Source: an uncultured Lachnospiraceae bacterium (lineage in GTDB: Bacteria > Bacillota_A > Clostridia > Lachnospirales > Lachnospiraceae). From it: DNA of 5,883 nt. Below are positions 5,342 through 5,883 of the stretch, in pieces. The position numbers were made by a program, and so were the translations under genes. The stretch is from positions 1-5,883 of the forward strand of contig USPJ01000095.1 in assembly GCA_900556645.1 (NCBI GenBank), read 5' to 3'. Every line of letters starts with the position of its first letter. The stretch's first letter is position 1. The notes under the pieces are model-generated. The model worked only from the letters and a program-made list of their open reading frames with translations, made no database searches and was not told the origin of the DNA.

Positions 5342-5883
5342 CTAGACGATAATAGGCCATATGCGGAACTCAAATCTTATATAACCACCTAAAAAACCAA
5401 GGAAAAAGCCTGCTGTGATGCAGATAATATAGGAAAGATAGTACGATTCAAAGCTGGCATTGTCGATAGCCTTTTGGTGTTTTCTATAATAACGGTATAT
5501 GAAAATACCTCCAATAAGATTTAATAGGTGGAAAAAGGTTTTTACCCATGGGGAGTCTCCATACCACCAAAAATCGGAGAATATCCAACGACGAAACTCA
5601 AAAAAGGGTAGTAGCTGAGAAAGAATACCAATGGACTGAAGTAGGATATTAGCAATAAGGAATCTATAATCCTTCTTTTTGTAAATAAATAAAATGCCGG
5701 TAAATAAAAATATAAAATATGAAAGATTATATATCCAATTAAGAATCCAATCAAATCCATAACCTGATTCGAATATATCTCGGAAAAAGTTGCGATATGC
5801 ATCATACCAGTAAGGGAAATATGCAGTAGTACTTATAAAATAGGCGAAAAAAGCCATAAAAATATTAAAGAATATAACAGAAA
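5342..5883 (-). CDS. Five-helix membrane protein (copy 2), 5' end outside window
   Basis: Paralogue of the membrane protein at 4492-5151. The frame is open to the window end: codons before the ATG at 5857 read SVIFFNIF, which aligns with LIIFNIL of copy 1, so 5857 is internal and the true start lies beyond 5883. It shares FDWILN, RFLIANILLQSIGILSQ, WWYG-(D)-SPWVKTF, LLNLI, YRYYRK and ID-(N)-ASF-ES. The DNA also matches in places, for example the 14 identical bases GTTTTTACCCATGG at 4736-4749 and 5538-5551. The C-terminus (GYIRFEFRIWPIIV) is shorter and lacks the YLDPTR tail of copy 1. About five membrane helices are predicted, with positive residues after the second (YKKKDYR) and fourth (RYYRKHQK). 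No known domain is recognised. It ends immediately before the hydrophilic remnant; no terminator is seen between them. Confidence 0.75.
   Translation of the reverse strand, partial: SVIFFNIFMAFFAYFISTTAYFPYWYDAYRNFFRDIFESGYGFDWILNWIYNLSYFIFLFTGILFIYKKKDYRFLIANILLQSIGILSQLLPFFEFRRWIFSDFWWYGDSPWVKTFFHLLNLIGGIFIYRYYRKHQKAIDNASFESYYLSYIICITAGFFLGFLGGYIRFEFRIWPIIV

Noticed and set aside
5542..5805. Hydrophobic 87-residue open frame overlapping membrane copy 2
   Set aside because: Alternative-frame reading of AT-rich membrane-protein codons; only the other frame aligns with copy 1.
1..5883. CRISPR array, tRNA, rRNA, insertion sequence or integrase
   Set aside because: No regularly spaced repeats, no cloverleaf with conserved T-loop, and no transposase or recombinase motifs were seen on either strand.

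Overview
The window looks like chromosomal DNA of a low-to-moderate GC Gram-positive anaerobe of the Clostridia, most likely a Lachnospiraceae gut bacterium. This rests on remembered family resemblance of the acetolactate synthase, SerC, LytTR/LiaF pair and NMT1/THI5-like lipoprotein, and on AGGAGG-type ribosome binding sites; no search was run.

Left part (1-2302, + strand): the 3' three-quarters of an acetolactate synthase large subunit gene (ilvB, cut by the window edge), then after 26 bases serC (phosphoserine aminotransferase), probably in one amino-acid biosynthesis operon. SerC is normal up to about residue 351, where an abrupt junction at a GAATTC replaces its last roughly ten codons.

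Middle part (2297-3214, - strand): a two-gene unit in which a small LytTR DNA-binding regulator is followed, with an 8-base overlap, by a LiaF-like membrane protein. That protein is cut at the same GAATTC, so two convergent genes have each lost their 3' end at one point. An inversion or deletion in the genome, or a chimeric assembly or clone, would all explain this.

Next (3228-4381, - strand): a lone substrate-binding lipoprotein of the SsuA/NrtA/THI5 type, without its permease or ATPase in view. It is followed by a hairpin with a T-run (terminator) and preceded by a leader in which a CCTCCT stretch can pair with the ribosome binding site.

Right part (4424-5883, - strand, AT-rich): a decayed tandem array. 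Two paralogous five-helix membrane proteins (one complete, one cut by the window edge) are separated by a frameshifted fragment of a hydrophilic, acid-tailed protein. A short out-of-frame relic of a further copy lies after the complete gene. The layout resembles arrays of orphan toxin tails and immunity genes in polymorphic toxin loci. The family is not recognised, so that reading is an inference, but it is the most likely place in this window for an undescribed system.
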